NCBI GenBank assembly: GCA_030150135.1 | Contig: JASLGO010000025.1 | Coordinates: 1 to 8,137 of the forward strand | Direction of reading: 5' to 3' | Length of the DNA: 8,137 bases | From: Aquirhabdus sp. | Lineage (GTDB): Bacteria; Pseudomonadota; Gammaproteobacteria; Pseudomonadales; Moraxellaceae | Shown: positions 1 through 6,152 of the stretch, piece after piece | Position numbering within the stretch: position 1 is the first letter of the stretch | Layout: each line of letters opens with the position of its first letter | The notes under the pieces: model-generated | The model's database searches: none | Told to the model about the DNA's origin: nothing | What the model saw: only the letters and a program-made list of their open reading frames with translations | Made by a program: the position numbers and the translations under genes

Positions 1-2203
1 CGATCACACCACCACGATTTGCGACCACACACACACCAGAGTCACGCGCAACGTTACGCTCCATGCCTGTACCAACCAGTGGCTTATCTGAACGCAATGT
101 CGGAACAGCCTGACGTTGCATGTTTGAACCCATCAATGCACGGTTCGCGTCGTCATGCTCAAGGAACGGAATGAGCGATGCCGCAACCGAAACCACCTGA
201 CGTGGTGAAACGTCCATATGGGTGACTTTCTCTGGGCTCATACGCACAAATTCACCATGATAACGAACAGAAACCATCTCGTCCGTCAACTCACCTTTTT
301 TGTTGATTGGTGAGTCTGCTTGTGCAATCACGGTATCCGTTTCTTCAATCGCTGACAGATATTCGATATCATCAGTCACCACGCCGTCAACCACACGGCG
401 ATAAGGTGTTTCCAAGAAACCAAATTCGTTGGCTTTTGCATAAACCGCCAAGCTGTTGATCAAACCGATGTTTGGACCTTCTGGTGTTTCAATTGGACAT
501 ACACGACCGTAGTGAGTTTGATGAACGTCGCGGACTTCAAAGCCTGCACGCTCACGGGTCAAACCACCAGGTCCAAGTGCAGAAACACGGCGTTTGTGCG
601 TAATTTCTGACAATGGATTGTTTTGATCCATAAACTGTGACAATTGGCTTGAACCGAAGAACTCTTTGATCGCCGCAGCAACTGGCTTAGCATTGATCAG
701 ATCTTGCGGTGACAAACCTTCTGTTTCCGCTTGGTTCAAACGCTCTTTCACCGCACGTTCAACACGAACCAGACCGACACGAAATTGGTTTTCAGTCATT
801 TCACCAACAGAGCGAACACGACGGTTACCCAAGTGATCGATATCGTCGACTTCACCTTTACCGTTACGAATATCTACCAACATTTTCAAGACATCAACGA
901 CGTCTTCATTCGACAAAATGCCTTCGATTTCGCGAGTCGCTTGATCAGTACCCACTTCGTATGGACGACCCAAACGACGGTTGAACTTCATGCGACCAAC
1001 AGGTGATAAGTCATAACGCTCTGAACTGAAGAACAGGTTGTTAAATAGGTTTTCTGCTGCGTCTTTTGTTGGTGGCTCACCTGGACGCATAACCTTGTAA
1101 ATTTCAACCAACGCTTCTTCACGGTTGCGAGTCGTATCCGCACGCAGCGTATCCGCAACGAATGAACCACGATCGATATCATTAGTGAACAGCATACTGA
1201 ATTCAACAACACCTGCTTCAACCAGTTTCACCAACACTTCATGCACCAGCACAGTGTTTGCTTCGATGATCAGATCGCCAGCTTTGTTGTAGATGTTGTG
1301 CGCCAAAATACGGCCGTACAAGTATTCATCAGGTACTGGCAGCTTAGTGAGACCCGCCTCTTCCATCTGACGAACATGGCGCGCATTAATACGTTTACCT
1401 TGCTCAACAATGACTTTATTGCCTTTACCGACGATATCAAACTGCGCCATTTCACCGCGCAGACGCTCTGGAATCAAATCGATTTGATAGCTGCCATCCG
1501 CCAAGTACACAGGCACTTTTTCGTAGTACATATCGAGAATTTGTTCAGTCGTGTAATTCAACGCACGCAACATGATGGTTGCAAGCAACTTACGACGACG
1601 GTCGATACGCACGAACACAAGATCTTTCGCATCGAATTCAAAGTCTAACCATGAACCACGGTAAGGGATGATACGTGCGGAATAAAGCACTTTGCCTGAG
1701 CTGTGGGTTTTGCCCTTGTCATGGTCAAAGAATACGCCTGGTGAACGGTGCAACTGGCTCACGATCACACGCTCAGTACCATTGATGACAAAGGTACCGT
1801 TATCAGTCATGAGTGGCATTTCACCCATGTAGACTTCTTGCTCACGCACATCTTTGATTGACTTGGTTTCACGATCGTAAATGATCAAACGAATTTTGAC
1901 GCGCATTGGCGCTGCATAGGTTGAACCACGCAGGATACATTCGCGTACATCAAACTCAGGTTTACCTAAGTGATATTCAACGAACTCAAGCGCAGCATTA
2001 CCTGAATAACTGACGATTGGGAAAACTGAACGGAATGCCGCTTGTAAACCGAAGTCTTCGCGTTGCTTTGCAGTTTTACCATCTTGTAAAAACGCACGAT
2101 AAGAATCAACTTGGATGGACAGCAGATAAGGTACATCCATCATATTAGGCAATTTGCCGAAGTTCTTGCGAATCCGTTTCTTTTCGGTGTAGGAGTATGC
2201 CAT
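1..2203 (-). CDS. rpoB: DNA-directed RNA polymerase subunit beta (5' part, runs off left edge)
   Basis: Beta subunit of RNA polymerase, which forms one pincer of the catalytic cleft with beta'. The reading frame is open without a stop from ATG at 2203 (MAYSYTEKKRIRKNFGKLP) to the window edge, 734 complete codons; the family is usually about 1,340-1,360 residues, so a little over half is present. The start is supported by TGAGGA about 6 nt upstream. Recognisable segments include the lobe motif NGTERVIVSQLHRSPGVFF, the fork/rifampicin region at residues 517-543 (GSSQLSQFMDQNNPLSEITHKRR), PIETPEGPNIGLINS after it, and SNMQRQAVPTLRSDKP near the edge. Residue numbers run 10 ahead of E. coli in the rifampicin region (E. 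coli H526 is H536 here). It is separated from rplL by 708 nt containing a terminator and a candidate promoter. The C-terminal half and rpoC lie outside the window. Identity is certain. Confidence 0.99.
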   Translation of the reverse strand, partial: MAYSYTEKKRIRKNFGKLPNMMDVPYLLSIQVDSYRAFLQDGKTAKQREDFGLQAAFRSVFPIVSYSGNAALEFVEYHLGKPEFDVRECILRGSTYAAPMRVKIRLIIYDRETKSIKDVREQEVYMGEMPLMTDNGTFVINGTERVIVSQLHRSPGVFFDHDKGKTHSSGKVLYSARIIPYRGSWLDFEFDAKDLVFVRIDRRRKLLATIMLRALNYTTEQILDMYYEKVPVYLADGSYQIDLIPERLRGEMAQFDIVGKGNKVIVEQGKRINARHVRQMEEAGLTKLPVPDEYLYGRILAHNIYNKAGDLIIEANTVLVHEVLVKLVEAGVVEFSMLFTNDIDRGSFVADTLRADTTRNREEALVEIYKVMRPGEPPTKDAAENLFNNLFFSSERYDLSPVGRMKFNRRLGRPYEVGTDQATREIEGILSNEDVVDVLKMLVDIRNGKGEVDDIDHLGNRRVRSVGEMTENQFRVGLVRVERAVKERLNQAETEGLSPQDLINAKPVAAAIKEFFGSSQLSQFMDQNNPLSEITHKRRVSALGPGGLTRERAGFEVRDVHQTHYGRVCPIETPEGPNIGLINSLAVYAKANEFGFLETPYRRVVDGVVTDDIEYLSAIEETDTVIAQADSPINKKGELTDEMVSVRYHGEFVRMSPEKVTHMDVSPRQVVSVAASLIPFLEHDDANRALMGSNMQRQAVPTLRSDKPLVGTGMERNVARDSGVCVVANRGGVI
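575..655 (-). other. rpoB: Rifampicin resistance-determining region of rpoB, cluster I
   Basis: Codons 517-543 correspond to E. coli 507-533. The translation has S, Q, D, H, R and S at the positions most often altered in resistant strains (E. coli S512, Q513, D516, H526, R529, S531), all the usual wild-type residues. Nothing here predicts rifampicin resistance; that reading is an inference from sequence alone. Confidence 0.9.
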
Positions 2204-2315
2204 TGGAAGTCCTCAAAAAAGTGGGTGCAAGATGCTTTTGAAACGATCACGAGGTGTGACAGCGTCCAACAAAAGCACTAATCTAAAATCATCAATAAAA
2301 CTAGCTATTTAAATG

Positions 2316-2344
2316 ATCATATAAATAACCATTAAACCTATGAA
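2316..2344 (-). promoter_or_regulatory. Candidate sigma-70 promoter for rpoB
   Basis: On the minus strand TTCATA (2344-2339) is followed after exactly 17 nt by TATGAT (2321-2316). These match the -35 consensus at 4 of 6 positions and the -10 consensus at 5 of 6. Transcription would start near 2309 and give a leader of about 105 nt before the rpoB ATG. It lies downstream of the terminator at 2753-2794, where a promoter would restore rpoB expression. AT-rich DNA produces such matches by chance, so support is moderate at best. Confidence 0.4.
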
Positions 2345-2752
2345 TGACCTCAATCCTGCTGTTAAATCAAGTTGCAACAGGACTTCCATTCACGTACCGC
2401 AAAAAGCATTTCTTACAAAGACGACAAAGCCACAAGCGAATTGGACATTCAAAACACAAGTGATGAATATCCAATCCGCCTATGGAAGAACGCTTAAATG
2501 TGCATTTTCTGAAAACTAATAAAAAAACAATGCAGATTTAAAAATTCTTTTTTTCGCACCCTCGCTCTTTAGTTATGGACACCTCATCAATAAAGCCATC
2601 ATTGAAAACCATCCTAAAAAGAGCAAACCATTGAATATTTTAAACAATAGGTACGCTGCACTATGAGAAATAGACCGTATCTTGTGATTTTTATGAGCAA
2701 AGTGCTCAAAAACGAAGCTCAATCCACAAAAACACGAGCCGCATAGTATAAT

Positions 2753-2794
2753 AAAAAACGGCGCACAAACGCAAGCATTTGTCCACCGTTTTTT
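2753..2794 (-). terminator. Intrinsic terminator or attenuator between rplL and rpoB
   Basis: On the minus strand the arms AAAAAACGG and CCGTTTTTT pair over 9 bp. The stem continues through a U-G wobble and a G-C pair, then one G-G mismatch, then ACAAA/UUUGU, closing on a loop of about 8 nt. The 3' arm ends in TTTTTT followed by ATTATA. Read on the plus strand, the U-G wobble becomes a C-A mismatch, which favours use in the rplL to rpoB direction. By analogy with the E. coli rplL-rpoB attenuator, which lets only part of the polymerases through, it probably lowers rpoB output relative to the ribosomal protein genes. Confidence 0.75.
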
Positions 2795-2878
2795 AAACCA
2801 AATAAAGCGTATTAATTAAATTAATCTCACCCATTTGACCTTAAATCAAATCACACTCTTAAAATCTTTTAAGATTAT

Positions 2879-2904
2879 GCAGCAACTTGAAAACAAGTCG
2901 CCGC
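2879..2904 (-). promoter_or_regulatory. Stem-loop immediately after the rplL stop codon
   Basis: The minus-strand RNA forms an 11-bp stem GCGGCGACUUG/CAAGUUGCUGC with a UUUU loop, starting 8 nt after the rplL TAA. Two of the pairs are G-U wobbles that would be A-C mismatches on the plus strand, so the structure fits the rplL transcript. No U-tract follows it, so it is not a standard terminator. A 3'-end stabilising hairpin or a processing site is more likely; which one is not decidable from sequence. Confidence 0.6.
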
Positions 2905-2911
2905 ATTAGCC

Positions 2912-3283
2912 TTATTTGATTTCAACAGTTGCGCCTGACTCTTCAACTTTCTTCTTCAGTGCTTCAGCGTCGTCTTTACTTACGCCTTCTTTCAACACTT
3001 GTGGTGCACCTTCAACCAAATCTTTCGCTTCTTTCAAGCCCAAGCCAGTTACTTCGCGAACGATTTTAATAACCGCAACTTTGTTTGCGCCGAAGCCAGT
3101 CAGAACTACGTTGAATTCTGTTTGTTCTTCAGCAGCAGCAGCACCAGCAGCAGCTGGACCAGCAACTGCAACAGCAGCTGCAGATACGTTGAATTTTTCT
3201 TCGAATGCAGAAATCAGATCAACCAATTCAACTACAGACAATTCTGCAACCGCGTTCAGGATGTCGTCTTTTGACAGTGCCAT
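2912..3283 (-). CDS. rplL: Large ribosomal subunit protein bL12 (L7/L12)
   Basis: Stalk protein present as several dimers on L10; its C-terminal domains recruit and stimulate the translational GTPases, including the EF-Tu encoded at the other end of this window. The protein is 123 residues, the usual family size. Residues 1-32 are the N-terminal dimerisation domain that binds L10 (MALSKDDILNAVAELSV). Residues about 33-53 are the flexible Ala/Gly hinge. Residues about 55-123 are the factor-binding domain, with the conserved run KVAVIKIVREVTGLGLKEAK and the end GATVEIK. The ATG has GGAG 8 nt upstream. It lies 45 nt after rplJ with no terminator between them, consistent with co-transcription and with the high L7/L12 to L10 ratio being set by translation rate. 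Identity is certain. Confidence 0.98.
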   Translation of the reverse strand: MALSKDDILNAVAELSVVELVDLISAFEEKFNVSAAAVAVAGPAAAGAAAAEEQTEFNVVLTGFGANKVAVIKIVREVTGLGLKEAKDLVEGAPQVLKEGVSKDDAEALKKKVEESGATVEIK

Positions 3284-3328
3284 GAGTAAAACTCCAAAAT
3301 GTATATAAGTGGGTGAGGCAAGTTGCGA

Positions 3329-3835
3329 TTAAGCAGCTTGTTCTTCCTGTTTGTCTTTGAGTGCTGTAAGTAAACGAGCAAACTTCGAAACAGGCGCTTG
3401 CAGAACCGACGCCAGCATCGTAAGAGCGGTGTGCAGATTCGGCAAATTAGCCAATACGTCGATTTGATCAGCACCGTAAAGCTTGCCGTCAAATGCAGCC
3501 GATTTAATAACCAACTTGGCATTGTCTTTTGCAAATTCTTTGAACAAACGAGCAGCAGCGCCCATATCATCCTCAGAAGTTGACAAAGCAATGATCGATG
3601 GGCCAGTTAGAGTGTCGTTCAATACTGCAAACGGCGTTCCTTCTAGCGCACGACGTGCGAGAGTGTTACGAATAACACGCACATACACACCTTGCTGACG
3701 GGCTTTGTTACGCAGACTTGTCATCTGAGCAACAGTCAAGCCACGGTAATCGGCGACCACAGCAGAGAATGCACCAGACGCAGCTTCAGACACTGCGGCG
3801 ACGATCTCTTTTTTGTCCTCTAGTCTTAGAGTCAC
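3329..3835 (-). CDS. rplJ: Large ribosomal subunit protein uL10 (L10)
   Basis: Base of the ribosomal stalk: its N-terminal domain binds 23S rRNA next to L11 and its C-terminal helix carries the L7/L12 dimers. The protein is 168 residues, close to the E. coli length. The N-terminus TLRLEDKKEIVAAVSEAASG, the DYRGLTVAQMTSLR segment and the RVIRNTLARRAL segment are typical of bacterial L10. The C-terminal helix from about residue 132 (NLHTALTMLASVLQAPVSKF) is the L7/L12-binding spine. The start codon is GTG, not ATG, and is preceded 5 nt upstream by a full AAGGAGG, which compensates for the weaker start codon. The 357-nt leader upstream contains an L10-type autoregulatory structure, so L10 or the L10-L7/L12 complex probably represses translation of both stalk genes. 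Confidence 0.98.
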   Translation of the reverse strand: MTLRLEDKKEIVAAVSEAASGAFSAVVADYRGLTVAQMTSLRNKARQQGVYVRVIRNTLARRALEGTPFAVLNDTLTGPSIIALSTSEDDMGAAARLFKEFAKDNAKLVIKSAAFDGKLYGADQIDVLANLPNLHTALTMLASVLQAPVSKFARLLTALKDKQEEQAA

Positions 3836-4192
3836 TGTAACCTCCTTCGCGTTTATGGACGTTAGATGAACACAATGTCCATCACCATGATTTGCATACT
3901 AATTATTTCAATCAAACGAAATAATCAATCTACACGCGGAAAGTCTAAACCCTAAGATTTACACCACCGCGTCTACGTAGGACCCATTAAGAAAGTCTTA
4001 TTCAAAAAACAAAACTTTCGCCTACGGTCTTTGACGCTGATTAGAATGTAAAACATATCCAACCACTTCAAAGCCCACTCAACAGATTCTTGCCAGCATC
4101 AGATCAAACCAACCACAGACAACAACCATCAAGATTTGTGTTTGCCGAATCACTGATTAACAATGACTCAGCAGAAACCGTTTTAAATCAAA
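3836..4192 (-). other. rplA-rplJ intergenic region (L10 leader)
   Basis: This 357-nt gene-free stretch matches the long rplA-rplJ leader of E. coli in place and size. It contains the L10-leader core at 3976-4026, a second copy of AGACTTTC (3946-3939), an ATGGAC/GTCCAT inverted repeat at 3855-3882 just before the ribosome binding site, and an AAGGAGG at 3847-3841. E. coli has a promoter in the equivalent gap. Here I see only poor candidates, for example TTGAGT with TATGTT 19 nt downstream near 4055-4085, and I do not call one. No convincing terminator follows rplA, so read-through from rplKA is likely. Confidence 0.75.
3976..4026 (-). promoter_or_regulatory. L10 leader RNA, autoregulatory structure for rplJL
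   Basis: On the minus strand CGTAGG (4026-4021) pairs with CCTACG (3981-3976). One nucleotide inside it, GAAAGT (4019-4014) pairs with ACTTTC (3996-3991). This gives a two-storey stem with a strictly asymmetric junction: 1 nt on the 5' side and 9 nt on the 3' side. An asymmetric internal loop between two helices is the expected form of the leader that binds L10 or L10(L12)4, and the position upstream of rplJ fits. The pairings are seen directly; the function is taken from the known L10 leader family. Confidence 0.7.
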
Positions 4193-4888
4193 TTATGCAG
4201 ATACAGATGACACATCAATCGTCAAGCCAGGACCCATGGTCGATGACAAGGTAATTTTCTTGATGTAAACACCTTTAGAAGTTGCAGGTTTTGCACGCTT
4301 CAGGTCAGAAACCAATGCTTCAACGTTTTGACGGATAGCAGCAGCCTCAAAGCCAACTTGACCAACAGCCGCGTGAATGATACCGCCTTTGTCAACGCGG
4401 TAGCGCGCTTGACCAGACTTCGCATTCTTAACAGCAGTAGCCACATCAGGAGTTACCGTACCCACTTTCGGGTTAGGCATCAAACCACGTGGACCCAATA
4501 CCGTACCGAGCTTACCAACCACACGCATCGCATCTGGTGCAGCAATCACAACGTCAAAATCCAAGTTACCCGCTTGAATGCTCTCGGCGAGATCATCCAT
4601 ACCAACAACATCTGCACCTTCAGCTTTAGCAGCTTCTGCTTGTGCACCTTGTGCGAACACAGCTACACGCACAGTTTTACCAGTACCCGCTGGCAACACA
4701 GTTGCACCACGAACGATTTGGTCAGATTTACGCGGATCAACACCAAGGTTGATTGCAACATCCATAGACTCTTTGAATTTTGCAGCTGGCAGGCTATTCA
4801 AAATAGCTACCGCAGAATCTAAATCATAAACTTTGTTTGCTTCTACTTTTTCAGCAATCGCTTTTTGACGCTTAGTTAATGTCGCCAT
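4193..4888 (-). CDS. rplA: Large ribosomal subunit protein uL1 (L1)
   Basis: Forms the mobile L1 stalk of the large subunit, which handles deacylated tRNA at the E site, and doubles as translational repressor of its own operon. The protein has 231 residues, the normal bacterial size. The N-terminus MATLTKRQKAIAEKV, the central RVAVFAQG and GTVLGPRGLMPNPKVGTVTPDVATAV segments and the C-terminal GVYIKKITLSSTMGPGL are typical of L1. The start is fixed by AAGGAG 9 nt upstream, lying inside the end of rplK. Only 1 nt separates the rplK stop from this ATG, so the two are probably translationally coupled and a single L1 operator ahead of rplK can control both. Identity is certain. Confidence 0.99.
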   Translation of the reverse strand: MATLTKRQKAIAEKVEANKVYDLDSAVAILNSLPAAKFKESMDVAINLGVDPRKSDQIVRGATVLPAGTGKTVRVAVFAQGAQAEAAKAEGADVVGMDDLAESIQAGNLDFDVVIAAPDAMRVVGKLGTVLGPRGLMPNPKVGTVTPDVATAVKNAKSGQARYRVDKGGIIHAAVGQVGFEAAAIRQNVEALVSDLKRAKPATSKGVYIKKITLSSTMGPGLTIDVSSVSA

Positions 4889-4889
4889 C

Positions 4890-5324
4890 TTAGACCACTC
4901 CTTCCACGTTCAAGCCCATTGAGCGAGCAGAACCTGCGATTGTACGCACCGCTGCATCCAAATCAGCAGCAGTCAAATTAGCTTCTTTCGCTTTTGCGAT
5001 TTCTTCTAATTGCGCGCGAGTAATCGTACCGACTTTTTGTGTGTTCGGACGTGATGAACCGCTAGTCAAACCCATTGTCTTTTTCAAGAAATAAGTTGCT
5101 GGTGGCGACGCCATAACGAATGTGAATGATTTGTCAGAATACACAGTGATTGTGACTGGAATTGGCATACCAACTTCCATTTTCTGAGTCGCAGCGTTGA
5201 ATTCTTTACAAAACGCCATGATGTTCACACCACGTTGACCCAATGCAGGTCCGATTGGTGGAGATGGATTTGCTTTACCTGCCGCAACTTGCAGCTTGAT
5301 ATATCCGTCAATCTTCTTAGCCAT
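4890..5324 (-). CDS. rplK: Large ribosomal subunit protein uL11 (L11)
   Basis: Binds the GTPase-associated centre of 23S rRNA with L10, contacts the elongation factors, and in E. coli is needed for RelA activation by uncharged tRNA. The protein has 144 residues, normal for the family. The N-terminal domain shows KLQVAAGKANPSPPIGPALG, including the proline-rich PSPPIGPALG loop that lies near the thiostrepton site. The C-terminal rRNA-binding domain runs from about residue 70 and includes GTITRAQLEEIAKAK and the ending IAGSARSMGLNVEGVV. The start is supported by AGGAG 6 nt upstream. The leader carries an L1-binding motif and a candidate strong promoter, so this gene opens the rplKA transcription unit. 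Confidence 0.99.
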   Translation of the reverse strand: MAKKIDGYIKLQVAAGKANPSPPIGPALGQRGVNIMAFCKEFNAATQKMEVGMPIPVTITVYSDKSFTFVMASPPATYFLKKTMGLTSGSSRPNTQKVGTITRAQLEEIAKAKEANLTAADLDAAVRTIAGSARSMGLNVEGVV

Positions 5325-5339
5325 GATAGCTCCTAAAGT

Positions 5340-5364
5340 GGGTAATAACGCCTAACGGCTCCCC
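5340..5364 (-). promoter_or_regulatory. L1 (RplA) translational operator in the rplK leader
   Basis: The minus-strand leader reads GGGGAGCC, then GTTA, then GGCGTTATTACCC, starting 40 nt before the rplK ATG. GCC pairs with GGC across a 4-nt loop and GGG pairs with CCC outside an asymmetric internal loop. This mimics the L1-binding site of 23S rRNA, and the same words (GGGGAGCC and GGCGTTATTACCC) occur, from memory, in the E. coli L11 operon leader. L1 binding here would block rplK translation and, by coupling, rplA. Confidence 0.75.
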
Positions 5365-5431
5365 TTGGCTTAACACAAAAATAATCTCAATAAAGATTAC
5401 CTACCACAAATCTTGTTAGTTCCACTTTTAT

Positions 5432-5451
5432 GGTTACCCAAAAAAGTAACC
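5432..5451 (-). repeat. 6-bp inverted repeat in the rplK leader
   Basis: GGTTAC and GTAACC flank an 8-nt A-rich (plus) or T-rich (minus) loop. It sits immediately past the U-tract of the nusG terminator and would lie near the 5' end of a transcript begun at the candidate rplK promoter. It could be a 5'-end protecting hairpin. The stem is short and no function is demonstrated. Confidence 0.4.
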
Positions 5452-5493
5452 TACAAAAACAAAACCACCCTAGTTTCAAAAAAACAAGGGTGG
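5452..5493 (-). terminator. Intrinsic terminator after nusG
   Basis: On the minus strand CCACCCT (5493-5487) pairs with AGGGTGG (5471-5465). Inside it, after one T-T mismatch, GTTT pairs with AAAC around a short T-rich loop. The 3' arm runs into TTTTGTTTTTG (5464-5454). A 7-bp GC-rich stem plus a U-tract about 70 nt past the nusG stop is a good Rho-independent terminator for the secE-nusG unit. Its 5' arm overlaps the candidate rplK promoter. Confidence 0.8.
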
Positions 5494-5525
5494 CGAATTA
5501 TACACGAAAAACCAACCAATTCCAT
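5489..5525 (-). promoter_or_regulatory. Candidate rplK promoter with rrn-like discriminator
   Basis: A perfect TATAAT on the minus strand (5502-5497) is followed by TCGCCACC, nearly the GCGCCACC discriminator of E. coli rrnB P1. GC-rich discriminators go with growth-rate and ppGpp control of stable RNA and ribosomal protein promoters. The -35 region at normal spacing is poor (ATGGAA at 17 nt); a TTGACT lies 23 nt upstream, too far for standard spacing. In E. coli a promoter occupies the same place ahead of rplK. The start would fall near 5488, inside the 5' arm of the nusG terminator. Confidence 0.55.
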
Positions 5526-5562
5526 AGTCAAAAAACTAAAAAACAGGCGATTTTAAATTTTA

Positions 5563-6099
5563 TCAATCAGTTTTTTCAACTTGTTTAAATTCAAGCTCAA
5601 CTTGCGTTGGGCGATTAAAGACATTGATCGTCAAAGTCACTTTAGACTTATCATAATCCACCTTCTCAATCACACCTTTGAAGTCCACAAACGGACCATC
5701 AATAACCAACAACTCTTCACCTGGCTCAAACATCGTTTTCGGCTTCGGTGCAGTCTCACCTTGCTGCTGAATACGACTCAAAATTTTATCAGCTTCTTTT
5801 TGAGTAATTGGTGCTGGTTTTTCTGGCGTACCACCAATGAATCCCAATACTTTTGGTGTTTCCTTAACGGTATGCCAAGTTGCTTCGGTCATTTCCATTT
5901 CAACTAACACATAACCTGGAAAAAACTTACGCTCACTCTTACGTTTCTTACCATCTTTCATTTCTACAACTTCTTCGGTAGGCACCAACACCTCACCAAA
6001 GCTATCTTGCAAATCACTACGCGCAATACGATCCTTCAACGAACGCATCACTTGCTTTTCATAACCCGAATAGGCGTGAACAATATACCAGCGCTTCAT
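5563..6099 (-). CDS. nusG: Transcription termination/antitermination protein NusG
   Basis: Universal elongation factor that bridges the RNA polymerase clamp and contacts Rho or ribosomal protein S10 through its KOW domain. I set the start at ATG 6099, giving 178 residues beginning MKRWYIVHAYSGYEKQVMRSL, the canonical N-terminus. The frame could be extended upstream to a TTG at 6138, adding 13 residues, but that start lacks family support. Residues 1 to about 115 are the NGN domain, with RKFFPGYVLVEM (58-69) and FIGGTPEKPAPI (87-98) seen clearly. The KOW domain begins near residue 125 (EPGEELLVIDGPFVDFKGVI) and ends with VELEFKQVEKTD. It follows secE by 53 nt and is followed by a terminator. 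The Shine-Dalgarno is weak (GGA about 8 nt upstream). Identity is certain. Confidence 0.98.
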   Translation of the reverse strand: MKRWYIVHAYSGYEKQVMRSLKDRIARSDLQDSFGEVLVPTEEVVEMKDGKKRKSERKFFPGYVLVEMEMTEATWHTVKETPKVLGFIGGTPEKPAPITQKEADKILSRIQQQGETAPKPKTMFEPGEELLVIDGPFVDFKGVIEKVDYDKSKVTLTINVFNRPTQVELEFKQVEKTD

Positions 6100-6152
6100 A
6101 ACTTTTATCCGTTGATTTTTGAGGAACTTCACCCTCAAAAGTTAATTATTCA

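Larger units (their letters stand above)
2204..2911 (-). other. Long rplL-rpoB intergenic region (708 nt, AT-rich)
   Basis: No supportable gene lies here. In transcription order (high to low) it holds a stem-loop at 2904-2879 just after the rplL stop, an 8-bp inverted repeat TCTTAAAA/TTTTAAGA at 2857-2874, an intrinsic terminator at 2794-2753, a small 6-bp hairpin TGAGCA/TGCTCA at 2708-2694, a candidate promoter at 2344-2316, and the rpoB Shine-Dalgarno. In E. coli the equivalent spacer carries an attenuator and an RNase III site, so a complex spacer is expected. From memory, Acinetobacter spacers are near 300 nt, so this one is long. The rest (about 2345-2690) is AT-rich with no element I can name. 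Confidence 0.8.

Noticed and set aside
518..520. Gln at the position of E. coli RpoB Pro552 (HQTHYGR instead of HPTHYGR)
   Set aside because: First looked like a possible resistance-linked change, but from memory Acinetobacter RpoB also has HQTHYGR, and position 552 is not one of the main rifampicin sites.
709..1006. Two overlapping plus-strand ORFs of 91 codons inside rpoB
   Set aside because: They are antisense to a certain rpoB frame with strong family identity, have no ribosome binding site, and their predicted proteins look like reverse-frame translations.
1241..1648. Plus-strand ORF of 135 codons inside rpoB
   Set aside because: Antisense to conserved rpoB codons; length is explained by codon bias of the opposite strand, and there is no start signal.
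2340..2519. Plus-strand ORF of 59 codons (begins MNDLNPAVKSS) in the rplL-rpoB spacer
   Set aside because: No Shine-Dalgarno before the ATG, no recognisable family, low-complexity composition, and it runs against every gene in the window over the likely rpoB promoter.
2747..2752. TATAAT on the plus strand next to the rplL-rpoB terminator
   Set aside because: No acceptable plus-strand -35 element upstream and no plus-strand gene to drive; on the minus strand this is simply the end of the terminator U-tract.
3120..3185. Repetitive GCAGCAGCA-like stretch
   Set aside because: It encodes the Ala-rich hinge of L7/L12, a normal feature of the family, not an independent repeat element.
4328..4822. 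Plus-strand ORF of 164 codons opposite rplA
   Set aside because: Entirely within the certain rplA gene on the other strand, without start signals or family resemblance.
6100..6138. 13-residue upstream extension of NusG starting at TTG 6138
   Set aside because: The canonical NusG N-terminus MKRWYIVHAYSG starts at ATG 6099, and the extension has no family support.
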